Below are positions 22,380 through 34,650 of a DNA stretch of 64,000 bases, one piece after another (position 1 is the first letter of the stretch; every line of letters starts with the position of its first letter). Below the pieces are notes generated by a model. It made no database searches, was not told where the DNA came from, and saw only the letters and a list, made by a program, of their open reading frames with translations. The stretch covers positions 57,979,980 to 58,043,979 of the forward strand of contig NC_068575.1 of the NCBI RefSeq assembly GCF_025698545.1, given 5' to 3'. A program made the position numbers and the translations under genes. The stretch is from Gossypium raimondii. Lineage: Eukaryota > Streptophyta > Magnoliopsida > Malvales > Malvaceae.

Positions 22380-24946
22380 ATGTCAACGAATCTTGCAGCA
22401 ATATTAGGAGGTGCTGCAGGAGCCGTGGCATTGGTGGGGATAGTTGGCTTGCTTATATGGTTCTGCCTATTTCACAAACGGGGTGTTTCAAGAACATCCG
22501 AGACCGGATCTTCGGATCCCTCTGTTCAAGGTAGTAACATTTATGTCATGCTTGTTTCTAGAGTCCCTTAAAAGCCACAAGCACGGTGTACTAGATAACT
22601 TATTTGCGTTTTTTCCGCTGACTTTTAGGAAGACATATTGGGGTCCAGTTGTCACTGCGGGAAGCTAGACGGTTTGAGTTGAGGGAGTTGTCTTTGGCGA
22701 CCAAAAATTTCAGTGATAGAAACCTGATCGGGGAAGGGAAATTTGGTGAGGTATATAAAGGTTTGCTTCAAGATGGAATGTTGGTTGCTATCAAAAAGCG
22801 AGCTGGAGCTCCTAGTCAGGAATTCATTGATGAGGTAAAAGCCACTTGCCTTGCCTTGCCTTTATTGCCTTGATCATGGTAATGGGAGTCATAACTAACA
22901 TCCATGGCCGGTCGAGGATTGCTTTTAGGTAGAGATTTTTCATAGGGTTCAAAAAATTCTAAAAAATTACTTGCTAATTTGAGTCCCTCATAATATTTAT
23001 TTAGGGTTTCCAGCATCTGTCAAAATATAGCAAAGAATATCATACAACCCACACTTAGGTCTCAACCTGGCAGGGTTTCATCCTAGTAATTAGTTGTCAA
23101 CATTTTTGGTTAATCTTTTTCTTATTGAGCTCAATTTGATGACTCCATCTTGGGTTGTTTGCAAGCTTGTCATGTTCTTTCTTCAGCCTTTGGTATGATT
23201 TATTTAAGATGTAAAATCTGTATTTGCCTTTAAATTTTGGTCCAATATCGTTCCCTCTCCATGCTTCTTTAGTACAGACTCATTCACGGTTTGTCCTTTG
23301 ATCTAATGGTACTCAACTTTACTCCTAGGCATGCTATCTTTCATCTATTCAGCATCGGAATCTTGTCACTCTTTTGGGCTACTGCCAGGAAAATAATCAA
23401 CAATTTCTTGTTTACGAATATATACCCAATGGAAGCGTTTCCATTCACTTGTACGGTAACTCTCTATCCAGTCACAATTTTTGCATTTATGAACAAACTT
23501 CTATGTCCTACATATATGTATATGTCATGTTGGGAGAGTTCATCTAGGCAAATGTATGATGATTTAATAGTGAAAGTGAAATAGTATTTAGTTCTATATT
23601 GAACTTTTTTCTGGTTCATTTCTGCAGGAGTTGGTCAAGTCTCAGCTCAGAAGATAGAATTCAAGCATAGACTTTCAATAGCTCTAGGTGCAGCTAAAGG
23701 TGATCCTCTGCAAAATCAGTGAGCATTTGTGGCTTTCCTGGTATCAGTTTTTCTTTTCTTTAGATAAACTAATCCAAATAGGAATAAGGGTCCCACAAAA
23801 TTGTTTCGTAAGTTTCTGTAACACTTCGAAATTCAGATGTTCATCTTCTATGGTTGTGATTTTCGAAAATTTACTGCCTGATTTACGTTGCCTAGATTTG
23901 TTATTTGTCCCTTTTGCAGGCTTGGCTCATCTCCACTCTTTAAGTCCTCGATTGGTACATAAAGATTTCAAAACGGCAAATGTTCTTGTAGATGAGAATT
24001 TTATAGCAAAGGTTGCGGATGCAGGACTGCGTAATTTTCTGGGAAGAATTGATGTTGCTGGACCTTCTTCTCAAGTGACAGCAGATGAGATATTTCTTGC
24101 TCCTGAGTACTCTCTCTTCACTTTGTGACTGTTCTGATGGTGTATCGTTCATAATTCTTACATGTATGCATTGACTAATGCAGGGTGAGGGAGTTTAGAC
24201 GTTTTTCCGAAAAAAGTGATGTGTATAGTTTCGGAGTATTCCTTTTGGAGTTAGTAAGTGGGCGAGAAGCATCAGAATTACCATCTTCAAACTCCACAGA
24301 GAACCTTGTCGAGTGGGTATGACATTGGCTTCATTTGTGCACCTTATTTATACGCTCTCGAAATACTTTCTTAGGGAGATGAGATGACAGCTATTAGTAT
24401 CTTTCTATGCATGAAAGGAAAACGTGTAAGCTGTCATTTCTTTGGGCATTTGTTTGACTTCCATGGCTTCGCAAACGCCATGGATTGGAGATGTTATGAG
24501 TTGCTGGTTCTATACAAACTTAATCGTGCATTTCTAAATATCGTAGTTACTAACCACGTGATTTAACTTACGAGTTTGCGATTTCTCCATGAGAAAGCAT
24601 TTGAGCCTAGGCAATGAAATTCAGACATTAGTGTGAGTTGTAGTTAAATAACATAACTTTTCGGCTTTTGCTCTTCTGGAAGGTGCAAAATAGCCACGAT
24701 TACAGCAACATTTCCAGCAGCATTGATTCAAGGTTGGGCAGTAGCTTCACAGCTGAAGGCATGGAGGAATTCATAAGGTTAACCGTCCGATGTTTGGAAC
24801 CATCGAGCGAGAGGAGACCGACCATGAGCTATGTTGTAGCGGAACTTGATCGGATACTCGATAAAGAGATGAGCTTGACGACGGTGATGGGGGAAGGAAG
24901 CCCAACTGTGACCCTTGGAAGCCAGCTTTTTAGAGCAACAAAATAG
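22380..24946 (+). CDS. Membrane-anchored receptor-like protein kinase without large ectodomain
   Basis: Seven exons: 22380-22530, 22629-22834, 23329-23455, 23628-23699, 23920-24106, 24184-24316, 24683-24946. They give 379 residues with all GT-AG junctions in phase. The N-terminus has a hydrophobic span (residues 5-32, AAILGGAAGAVALVGIVGLL then IWFCLF) and no ectodomain. The kinase has glycine loop GEGKFGEVYKG, VAIKK lysine, catalytic loop VHKDFKTANVL, APE and DVYSFGVFLLELVSG. Two motifs are altered: HRD is HKD (non-RD class) and DFG is DAG. The catalytic Asp, Asn and Lys are kept, so activity is possible. Exon 3 opens ACYLSSIQHRNLV where relatives, as I recall them, have VRYLS. It resembles Arabidopsis At3g26700 from memory, which would fit the CCB1/LIR1/ICE1 neighbourhood. 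Ligand and substrates are unknown. Confidence 0.88.
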
Positions 24947-26451
24947 AAAAAGGAAAAAAAAAAAAAGAAAACCTGTAAGCCTGCAGCATCCAAATATCGG
25001 GAGTGACATGCGTGTGATATTGTTGAAGTACAAATTTTACTTTGAGATTCAGCTGTTTGTTAAGTGTATAAAAAACAGCTGTAATAATTTTTTTTCTCTT
25101 TGTTTTCATTTTTATGTTCATTATTATTATTATTATTATTATAATTATAAGATAAAAAGTGATGAGAAATCTTTGTTGTAAACCAAATATTTGTTGTTAA
25201 TAGCAAAATTGGGTTGGTGTGATTTTTACATTAATCATACTATACACTGTTAATAATCGTGAACTTTGGATTCTGATTCATCCTTGTTATGTACTACGAA
25301 CTATGATAGAGAGTGTCATGCATTATTTATTGATCATTTTGGTTAATTGATTCTTCTTACGTAAAGTTTGTATGAATATGTATATTTTCCTATTCAACTT
25401 CAATACATGAGAATAAAAGTTAAAACATTTTCGTCACCATTCAAAATTAATATTATCTACGATTATTTTAATCATATATGTTGTTTTTGACATAAAAGTC
25501 CTGAACTACTCATGTCTTTTTCCTCGAGATAATGCCTTTCAACTCAACTTAGTTGAATTCATCTTCTCCTAATTTGACAATAATATCCATGTCAATCGAG
25601 ATAACACTTAGTAAAATAAGGAGATAACACTTACTAAAATAAGAAATTAAAAGATTTTGTTAAAATTGTTCCTTTGAAATTTCCTGAAAAGCTAGTCATA
25701 GGTTCTTGTCTCCATCAAAATAATAAGACCATTATACTCATTACTAAACTCGTTGAAGAGATGAAATATAACCAGGCTATATTTTTTTTATAAGAAGTTG
25801 AATTGATCATCATCGGAAGAATTAGGCAAAAATTAGGATACATTATAGGAAAATAAAACTTACATCGAAGAGAAGCAAATGAAAGATTTTTATAAAAATT
25901 CTTGTAGAATCGAGAATGAAGTTTTCATCCTGTAAATGTTAGATCATGAATTAATAACTGCATTAAATCTTCAAAAAATTCTCAACTGTTTCGAACTTTA
26001 TATTTTTGGAATGAGAATATTGGAGTCCCCGATCAAACCTTATTCTATGATATTTACACGAGATTCCTCTTTCTTATAACAAGTTCTCGATAGGGCTTAG
26101 TTGAACAATTTAAAAATAAAATTGAAATCTGTATGTGGAAAAAATACAAACAATAATAATTTTTACGCAAACAATAATATTTAAAACACAAGCCCATTTA
26201 TATTACGGAAAATATAAACAAACAATAACAAAATTTATTTTTCATTTTTAATTAAATTCATTAAACATAAAAAAAAAATTCAAAACCCAGGCAAGCGAGG
26301 GTTAATTCAATTACGCTGAACACACCCATTATTGTAAAAGCTAAAACCCTTACAGAACCCTGGCGGCTTTAATCTGAAATCTTAACTTCCGGCCGATCGC
26401 TGTGGGTTACTCTAGTTCTCAGTTTTTCTTTAACACGGGAGAAGAGTAAAT
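24947..26451. other. Kinase 3' UTR, spacer, and UTP23 promoter
   Basis: The kinase 3' UTR probably extends to about 25200 and includes an (ATT)n run at 25119-25142. A 23-base exact-but-one tandem duplication, GAGATAACACTTA then TAAAATAAG, lies at 25598-25620 and 25621-25643. 26280-26451 is the UTP23 promoter and leader, GC-richer near 26360-26400. No other gene was seen. Confidence 0.45.
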
Positions 26452-28623
26452 ATGAGATTCAAGAAGCAGAAGCGTCACCGGAAGACAGTGAGATTTTTCT
26501 GCGTGTGCTTCGGTTTCAGGCAGCCATTCAAGGTTCTTTGCGATGGAACTTTCGTGCACCACCTTCTTCACAATGACTTAACACCCGCTGACAAGGCTCT
26601 CTCCAATTGTCTTTCTGCACCTGTCAAGCTTTTCACCACCAGGTTCAAACCCCCACCCTTTTGTTGGCCGAGTATCTAAAGATAATTGCTTTTATATGAA
26701 AACCTAACCCTTTTTTTGTTGTGTGGGGTTTTCAGCTGTGTTCTCGCAGAGCTGAAGAAACTCGGTGCTGCTCAGTCTGCATCTTTCCAAGCAGCTCGTA
26801 AACTCGCAATTGCTAGGTAAACCCCCTTTTTTTTTTCTCTCTCTTTTCGACCTGGCAGGGGCTAAGTTACTGGTACTATCAATTTTGCTTCTGAATTGTG
26901 ATGGCGTGGCTTCTCTGTTTAATTTTTTTTTCTTTTTTGACAATTGTTTGTGGAAAGTTAACCGTATGCATAATTTTCCTAGTTCGGCCTTGTTTCTATG
27001 AATTAAATTTGTTTGAACAGTAATTGAACCTCATATTCAGATGTGATCATGAGAAGGTGGTCAGTGCTGATGCTTGCATTGCGGAGGTCATTGGAGAAAA
27101 TAATTCTGAGCACTTTTTTGTTGCTACCCAGGATGCTGATCTCCGAAAGAAACTTCAGAAGGTAACTTTCTATCCCTTTTTTCGCTTTTAAATTCTTAGC
27201 ATTGCTATTCTATGCTAGCTGGACTTGGTTCCGGGTGTTAGATGTATTTATTTTTCTTCTTAGTTTTTACATGTCTTTGGGGGGTCCTTAAAGTGTTGTA
27301 TCATTGCACTTTGGATGTGTTGGACATGGCTACATCACGAAAATAAAGAATCGGAGCAAAAGTTGCTATTTGCTCTATTCTTTTTCCTTCAAGGAGACAT
27401 CATTTTTTGCATTCAACTTGAACATTCATACTGTTATGCAGTCTCGCTTTTGGAGTTTGTATTATTATTTTCCTATGAACTTGTATTCTGATTTTGTGTT
27501 CTTCTCTTCCCTTAGGTACCTAATGTTCCTTTAATATTTGGCCTACGAAATGCCCTTTTCCTTGAGCAACCATCTAAGTTTCAGCGTGATTTTGTCAAAT
27601 CTTCTGAAGAAAAACGCCTTCATTTGACTGAGAAGGAATATAAGGCATTAGAGAAGAGGACGACTAGTGTTTCAGCAAATGCGGATGAAGAAGATTCAGG
27701 TGATGAAGAAGGTTTGGGTCATCACAATCCAGGGTTGCAGCCACATGATACCAGGAATTATTCAGGGAAGGAAAGAGATGTAAAGGATAGAGTTCGATTT
27801 AAAAGAAAGAAAGCTAAGGTACTTTTCCATATCCATCTTCTGAGTTGTACCAATTTGGTCACGTTTATGCGATGTACGTCTCTAACCTAATCATTGCAGG
27901 AGTTTCTATGATTTGTGCATTTTTTATATGAGAATGCAAGTTTCCTGAACTGCTTTTGCTTCATGAAATTAGAACATGTTAGTTGGAAATAAGAAAATGT
28001 CAATGAACATGCATTATGCAAACTTGACATCTACTGCCATCACCGATGTCATCCGACTAACATTACATGCCATTGGTTTGAAAAGCTAAAATCATGCAAT
28101 AATTGTAATCATTTGAGGGATGAGGTCGCTTGGAGATTGTGCTATCACATCTTGAAACTTAATTCTAGTATTTAACATTAACTGGTTTATGGACCAAAAT
28201 GTATAACTACTGCGATATCATTCCCATATAACTGTTTTCTTTAACTTATAAGGTGCCATCATAAAGCTCATGGGATTGACTTTTTTTCTTCTCAACTTTT
28301 ATAGGGTCCAAATCCGCTTTCAGTTAAGAAGAAAAAAGGCCATGAAAACCTGAATCGTGCATCTGGGAAGGTAAACTTGTTTTAGTCTCTTTTTCAAATG
28401 TATTTACCTTTGTCTTAGGAATTGAGTCAAATAATCCAGCCTCCTGCAGCATTAGTAATCTATTAAGTTGAGCACTGGAATGAAAGCTAAATTTTGCTGT
28501 CATGCACTATTTGATATCGAAGTCTCTTTGCAGGAAGTTAAGGGTGATGATGGCAATGGTGAGAACAAGAGGAAAAGGAAGCGGTCTCGCAGAGGTAAAA
28601 CTGTTGCTGGGGCAGATGTGTAG
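26452..28623 (+). CDS. UTP23: rRNA-processing protein UTP23
   Basis: Six exons: 26452-26642, 26736-26816, 27041-27161, 27516-27818, 28305-28370, 28534-28623. They give 283 residues. UTP23 is a PIN-fold protein of the small-subunit processome, needed for early 18S pre-rRNA cleavage and snR30 release in the nucleolus. The start MRFKKQKRHRKTVRFF, then FKVLCDGTFVHHLL, CVLAELKKLG, FFVATQDADLRKKLQKVPNV and PLIFGLRNALFLEQPS follow the family order, covering the PIN-like region (about residues 20-165). The tail is charged: an acidic Asp/Glu stretch (SANADEEDSGDEEG) followed by Lys/Arg-rich nuclear/nucleolar signals (RFKRKKAK, KRKRKRSRRGK). All junctions are GT-AG and in phase. No disruption was seen. 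The UTP23 group often has a degenerate PIN active site; I did not verify each acidic residue. Confidence 0.93.
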
Positions 28624-31269
28624 TGCATTAAGGTACGAGAGACAAAAAAAAACTTGGTTGTAAGTATGATGGTACCCATTCCCAAAAAAAAAAGTATGAT
28701 GGTACCCTAACTGCAACGCAATCAATTGAAGAGATGCTACTGTGGTTTTATGAGGTTTTCACTCTCCAAAAAGACTTGATAACATTTTAGATACTCTCTA
28801 GGGGGAGTTGAGTTGAGTTGAGCTGAGCTAAGAGGGATCAATTTTGTGTGTAATGTCTTATCTCTTTGTTCATGGTGTGTTCGGAGAATGTGAGCATGCC
28901 GATTCATCTTTTTTTTTTTTCACTTTTGCGACTTTGCACTAAATTTTGCGATGGTTTTAGATAGGAGCCATGAATCCTATAGGGGCTACATACTCCAATT
29001 ATTGTTGGGATACAAGTGTTCATACCGTATTCAACAAATGAGGGGTCTTTGTGGACAAACCCCTTAGGTAATGTTGATGGGGATTGTGACATTTGGTGTG
29101 AGGGTTTAGGTACTAGCGATTTACCATGTGGACTTTTGTTGTAGTGAGGAGGATGCCGATAAGAGGTCATGAATCTTACATTATGAGAGTAGATTTTGAA
29201 ATATAAGTGTTTCACATCATTTTCAATTTAGGAGATGTTAACTAATTGAAATTTTAAAAATCTTAACTATTAATCTAATTTTTTTTTTGAAATTCATTAA
29301 CCAAACCAAATTAACTTTGGCTTATTTGGGCAGTAAATCAAGTTAACTGAAATTTATTTATGTTTTTTTCCCTTTTGATTAAACAAGTTTAAAGCATAAC
29401 CAAAAAAAAAAACAATGTCAATGTTAATGCTCGTTTTCTTTAATTTTAAATAACATAACGGCAACATTAAGTTAATAACATAGCATGTAAAGTAACGGTA
29501 GGTTTTAAACTTTTGTTAATTGTTTTATTTTTCATAATATTTTTTATTTGAACTATTGATCAATTTGGTCATGCATTGGGCTTATATATAATATAATATG
29601 TTGGGCTTATAAATATATAATATATAATATTAATTTTAGTTAAGCGATTAATTCAAGTAATTAGTCAGAAACAAATTTTCACAATTTTTAATCGATTGAT
29701 GACTGGTAAATGCAGTTGTCCCTTCCTCATTGTTCACATTAATTCAATGTGTCGATGGAAATTAAACAAGGATGGGATATCATCACATGTTTTTAGAGTA
29801 CCAACTTCCTTTGAAAGGACAAGCTTTAGATTTTAGTTAGATGGATGTAGTAATGAGTATGGCATATTATTTGGTAGTCTAATAAATAATATATACCCTT
29901 GCAGACACTAAGAAATCATATATACAAGCGATTTAAAGTTGGAACTTGAAATGTTGTGGAAGACCGAGTAATCTCTAATAACCAAGTTGCTTAACCCTCC
30001 CCAATTCTTTCTATCAAGTAATATATAAAAAAACAAAACCCCAACAAAAGGCATCAAACTTTATATATTTTGTAGGCATTCCACCTTGGTGACAACTGAC
30101 AAACATTCAGCTCGATTCTTGGCCCATGCCCATCCTGCCCCTCCCCCCTCCCTTGCGGTTTCCAAAGACCTCCTCGGGCTCCACCCATTTTATTTCATTC
30201 TCCCAATTACCTCTATTTATCTGTGTCATAATAATATAACTCTAGTACTAATAATATTATATGGAGGAGAAAAAAGGAAATGCAATCCAGTACATGGCCC
30301 CATCCCATCCCATCCCATATTATGCATCTCAATTTCTGATATGAATGCAGTGCAGAGCAGGCATCCACATGCTAGCAAGTTTCTTCACCTATATATGTAT
30401 TTCATTGGTACGTCATGGGTTCAAATTCCACCGTCTCTCTCCCCCCTTCCCTGCAAACATATTGGATGCCAATTTCAGTGATTCAGCAGCTTACAGCACA
30501 ACCCCCATGTGCACCATATAGATATAAATGAACAAAAAAAAAGAAGAGTGATTTGAATGGTTACCATTGGTCCGTTGAAGAAAAGTAGGGTCACTTTTTG
30601 TTAAGCTCTCATTTCTTAGTATCTTGTCAGCATGTTCAGAATCAAATGACAGCTTTTTATTTCATTAGTTTATTTATATATAATAACTCCTCAGGTTGCA
30701 GACAAGGAAATAAAGTAGAGAAGTTGCAGAAAAAAAAGTGAGAGCAAGTTAACAAGTTCCGTTGCCAAAGACCAGTCATCGAAATTCAAAGTCAAATGAG
30801 GTTCATCATGCTTTCCTTAATTATGATGTTGTCTTTGTCTAACAAAGTAGTACCACTTGTGACACCATTCATCTGTCTCTCCTCTTTAACCAGACAGTAA
30901 CGGATACTCCCCCAAGTTGTAATTGTGATGTCTGGGTTTCTTTTAAATAGACGTGGATGAAATTTGAAGCTTTGAATCATGATTGTTGCCACTGTGTCTG
31001 TGTATGGTGGGTGAAGGTCTCCCCCTGATTGAAATAGATGAAATTATCTTAAATTAGCTTTTCTCATGAATCAATTTAGTCCTTCTTTATTATTAAAAAA
31101 TCAAATAAAAATATATTTTAACTGAATTTTCTTTTATTAATTGAAAAAAAAAACTTTATGTGAATTTTTTTAGTTGTAAAAGTTTACTTTAGCATATTTG
31201 AATGGATTAAATTAATTCATATAATAATAAAAGACTAATTTGACTCATACCTATAATAGAGTGAACTTA
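28624..31269. other. UTP23 3' UTR and long gene-poor spacer
   Basis: The UTP23 3' UTR probably ends near 28900. 28930-29240 contains two related phrases (GGGATACAAGTGTTCATACC and GAAATATAAGTGTTTCACAT), suggesting an old duplicated repeat. 29280-29700 is AT-rich with TTAACCAAACCAAATT/GGTTAA runs typical of worn repeats. 30100-30470 is C-rich and lacks a convincing frame. 31010-31260 looks like a degenerate MITE (CAATTTAGTCC...AGACTAATTTGACTC). No gene is supported. Confidence 0.4.
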
Positions 31270-33179
31270 TATGTATCTAGATCTGATTATGAGTTGGGTC
31301 GGGTCGGGTCGGGTTAAAGCTGAGTTGATGCAAAATTTTAGACCCGAGTTTGGTCTGAAAAATGAGCTTAAAATGTTGCTCAAGCTCAGTCCAGGTTAAA
31401 AATGCTAAACTCGACTCGGTCGACCTGTATTAGTTTTTTTTTATTTTTTATATAAAAACAAACTTAAAAAATATAATATATCAAATACACTAAAACCATT
31501 AAAATAAATGTCTCCCAATAAATTAAATATACATTGCTTAAATATCACTAAGATAGTTGCAATTTAGTAAGCAAATTACCTCAAAAATAGTAACAAAATT
31601 AACAATAAATAAGAGTTATACAATATTCAAACAATAACAACAATGTAGTAGCAATATAATAGCAAAATAGTAGCAAAACAATTGATTTGGGTTAGCCTCG
31701 GGCTAAAAAATCCTACCCGAAGTCCGACACGTTTAGAAAACGGGCTTTATTTTTTGTCTAATCTCATTTTTTGAGCTTATATTTTTGCCCTGTAACAACT
31801 CGATTTTCAGTGATGTCGGAAATAGTGGTTCGAGACCACCAAATCTGACAAGTGAGCTCGTATATTGTATTATTTAGTGTTTTATGAGCCAAATGTGATT
31901 TTAGGAAGACATTTGAATTAGTGAATTATGTTTTAGAAGAATTTATTAGGTTAATTGGATTTAAAAACGAGGTATCGAGACCTAGATTTTATAAACCGAG
32001 CTGTAAATCTTTTTTATAAATATTTATGTAATGTCATTAAGGTAGTATTAAAGTTTCGTTAGAAAATTTTAATGTTTTGATAGTTAATTAAGTAAAAAGG
32101 ACTAAATTGAAAAAGGTGCAAAACTTGTTAATTAAAGAAATAATGATTAAATGGCTCAAGTGATAAATAAGGGATGACTTAAAGGGAAAATTATGCCAAA
32201 GAGGATGGCTGGGGCGGCGTAAGCAGAGAAAAAATCATGAAATTAGGTGAAACAAGGGCAAAATTGGAAATTTTGTAAAAATTAAACAAATAAACAAACA
32301 ATTAAAAGAGTTTCTAGCAATTTCTTCATAATTCTCAGCCAAAAACACCATAGGAGAGTCTCCAAAAGCTGGTTTTTCATAATTTTACATCAAGTGAGTT
32401 CAATTCTTGCTCTTTTCTTGAAACTTTTGTGTTTTTAAGGCTTTTACAATTAGGTCCAACTATCTATGTCATTAGTTTTTGATTTTATGGGTAATTTTGA
32501 AAGTTACCATTGATGAGTGTTGGATGTTTGTGATGAATTAACATGGATTTAGAGCTTTAATTTTGTTATATGATGATTTTATCAAATGATTTGAATAGAA
32601 ATTGATTTTAGAACCAAATTGTGAAAAGATTAAATACTAGGGTTTGATACTAAAATTATGTTGATCAAAGGTTGTATGATAGTTTAGAATATTTAGATAA
32701 ATTGACAATTGAGAAAAATTAGCTCATTCGATAGGCTAATTGGTGATGTACTAAATTGCAAAAACTATAAAAGTTCGGGTAATTGTGTAATTTCAAAAAT
32801 TGAAAGCTATTAATTGCGAAGTGAATTAGAATTGAAATGCATGCTAATGAATGAATAATCTTATATTTTAGATCAAGAGCCCGTAGATAATCTTGAAAAA
32901 GGAAACTTAGCAGAATAGTCCCTAAACTGCTACAAATTTCAAAATTTAACTCAGGTAAGTTCATATGGTTAGAATTTAATATTATATCTTAATTTGATAA
33001 ATGTTATTTTGTATTCATTCATATTATTTGTTGAAAATAAAATTATTGTTAAAGTTATAAAATTGAATTGAATGTTCGAAACGAACAGAACGCGGAATTG
33101 AGTACAGTCGTTCAGTGCAAAGGAGCAATTGACAACAAATTACCCAAGTAAACCGAGGTTCAGTATTTGTTGCGAACTT

Positions 33180-33375
33180 TCATGTTTACTTTCTGTTTAG
33201 TTCTCATGAGCTTCAGTTAATTCATATGAGTTTCAGTTTAACCTTATTGGGTTTCCGTTTAGCTCTTTTGAGCTTCAGCTTAACCCTTATGGGTTCTGTT
33301 CAGCTCTTATGAGCTTCCGTTCAACCCTTATGGGTTTCTGTTTAGCACTTGTGTGCTTCTGTACAGCCTTCGGGC
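33180..33375. repeat. Alternating short tandem repeats inside the solo LTR
   Basis: Units of about 20-24 bases alternate between AGCTCTTATGAGCTTC and AACCCTTATGGGTTTC types, joined by TGTTTAG/CGTTCA linkers, for roughly eight units. Each unit is itself palindromic (GAGCTC-like or CCC...GGG-like arms), so the RNA or single strand would form a row of small hairpins. Confidence 0.65.
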
Positions 33376-34019
33376 TTCTGTATATGATGTACTCATATCC
33401 GTAAGACGTTCTCCGATTTGACAAGGTTGGTAAGTGACATATGAAATTTATGTCTAAAGATTTAAAATTATTATTGCTATTCACCTAAAAATAAATGAAT
33501 TCATCGATTGAAGTTGTGTTTGACAGGAATTGTATATTGAGTGATTTATTTAAATGAATGGTTATAGTATATTTGGTAAGATTTATGTTTAAAAACCAAC
33601 GAACTTACTAAGCTTTATTAAATTTACTTGTGTTGTTTAATGTTCTTTGTAGGTTTTCGAGAATCGAAAGACCTGATCAATACATCAAGCCACACTACCC
33701 AACCTAATCCGATAGCTTTTGCAACGTATATTTAGGTTTATATGGCATGTATAGGGTTGGATTGGAAATGAACTAATTTGAAGTATGGTTGTGATTGATA
33801 TATGCTTGGATGTATGTAATTAGTAATAGATTTTGATAAATCAATGAAATCGGTTAAATAGGTAAGTTTAGGTAAATGAGTATTGTGATGTTATGTCATG
33901 TTTAAAACATTGTTTTGGCTTGTGTTGAATGTTTGCTTAGGAGGTATTGATATATTGAAATGTTGTGTATAGGTTGATATCAAAATGGGTGAGAAAAGTG
34001 GCCTTAAAATGACCTATTT

Positions 34020-34350
34020 TCGTCCACATGGGCAGAGACACGGGCATGCGTCTCAGCCGTGTATGACACACGGCCTAGCACATGGGCATGTGGTCTGGCC
34101 GTGTGTCTCCTGTATCTTAAAATTTCGAAACAGAATGCACAGGTTTTTGCACACGGCCTAGCACACTAGCGTGTGGCTTGGCGATATGACCCTTGCACCT
34201 TACACATGGCCTAGCACATGGGCGTGTGGTTGGCCGTGTGACCCAAGTCAGAGAGTTACATGGGTATGGACACAGGCTGAGACACGACTGTGTGCCTCAC
34301 ATTGAATGCCCACACGGCCTACGACACAGGCGTGTCTCCTGGTCGTGTGT
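34020..34350. repeat. CACACGG/GCGTGTGG palindromic repeats in the solo LTR
   Basis: Blocks such as ACACGGCCTAGCACATGGGC followed by GTGTGG and TGGCCGTGTG recur at least four times with variation. Arms CACACGGCC and GGCCGTGTG are inverted, giving GC-rich hairpins in an otherwise AT-rich LTR. Function unknown. Confidence 0.7.
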
Positions 34351-34650
34351 CCCTTGCTCCTAATAATTTTTTTTAAAAATTTTGGGAAAAAATTCTCTGA
34401 GTTTCCGGTTGAGTCCTGATTTATTTCAAATGCATATTTTGGGTATCGAAGGCTTATAAAAGGGACAATATGAGTAATTTATGATTGGTTTCGAATATGT
34501 TTATTAAATGTTGTGAAATGTTTGTATTTAATCCGTAAAGTTCGGTAATGCTCTATAACCCTGTTTCGGCAACGAATAAGGGTTATGGGTGTTACATGCC
34601 CAAACTCTCTCACTTTTCAAGCAAACCTTCGAACTTATATGATGACCCAA

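Larger units (their letters stand above)
31791..34596. mobile_element. Solo LTR (2806 bases) of a long-LTR retrotransposon, Gypsy-like
   Basis: The unit begins TGTAACAACTCGATTTTCAG and ends GGTTATGGGTGTTACA, so its tips TGTAACA/TGTTACA are inverted. It is flanked by a perfect 5-base target duplication TGCCC (31786-31790 and 34597-34601). No internal coding region or second LTR is present, so it is a solo LTR left by recombination. Internal repeats are described separately. From memory, long LTRs with repeated CACACGG/GCGTGTGG blocks are frequent in cotton; Gypsy assignment is likely but unproven. The intact duplication suggests moderate age. It is a fossil without genes. Confidence 0.85.
31270..34650 (+). 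repeat. Interspersed repeat with GC-rich ends, copy B, split by a solo LTR
   Basis: 31270-31785 begins with GGGTCGGGTCGGGTCGGG and carries GCCTCGGGCTAAAAAA, GTTTAGAAAACGGGCTTTAT and TTTTTTGAGCTTATATTTTT. This is the same order as the inverse of copy A at 17881-18420. The remainder of the repeat (CCAAACTCTCTCACTTTTCA) resumes at 34601, after the LTR at 31791-34596. Copy A has the two halves joined, which confirms the interruption. Outer ends are approximate. Confidence 0.55.

Noticed and set aside
28904-29215. A 103-residue minus-strand frame
   Set aside because: No recognisable motif; it falls in a region with internal sequence duplication that looks like worn repeat DNA.
30280-30400. Possible microRNA precursor around GCAGTGCAGAGCAGGCATCC
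   Set aside because: No convincing complementary arm within 200 bases and no match to a known plant microRNA that I recall.
30386-30440. Possible tRNA from GGGTTCAAATTCCAC
   Set aside because: Only the B-box-like phrase fits; no acceptor stem, D arm or anticodon arm can be formed around it.
31295-31320. GGGTCGGGTCGGGTCGGG as telomeric or G-quadruplex array
   Set aside because: Plant telomere repeats are TTTAGGG. Here three short units form the end of an interspersed repeat seen again at 17.9 kb; quadruplex function cannot be judged.
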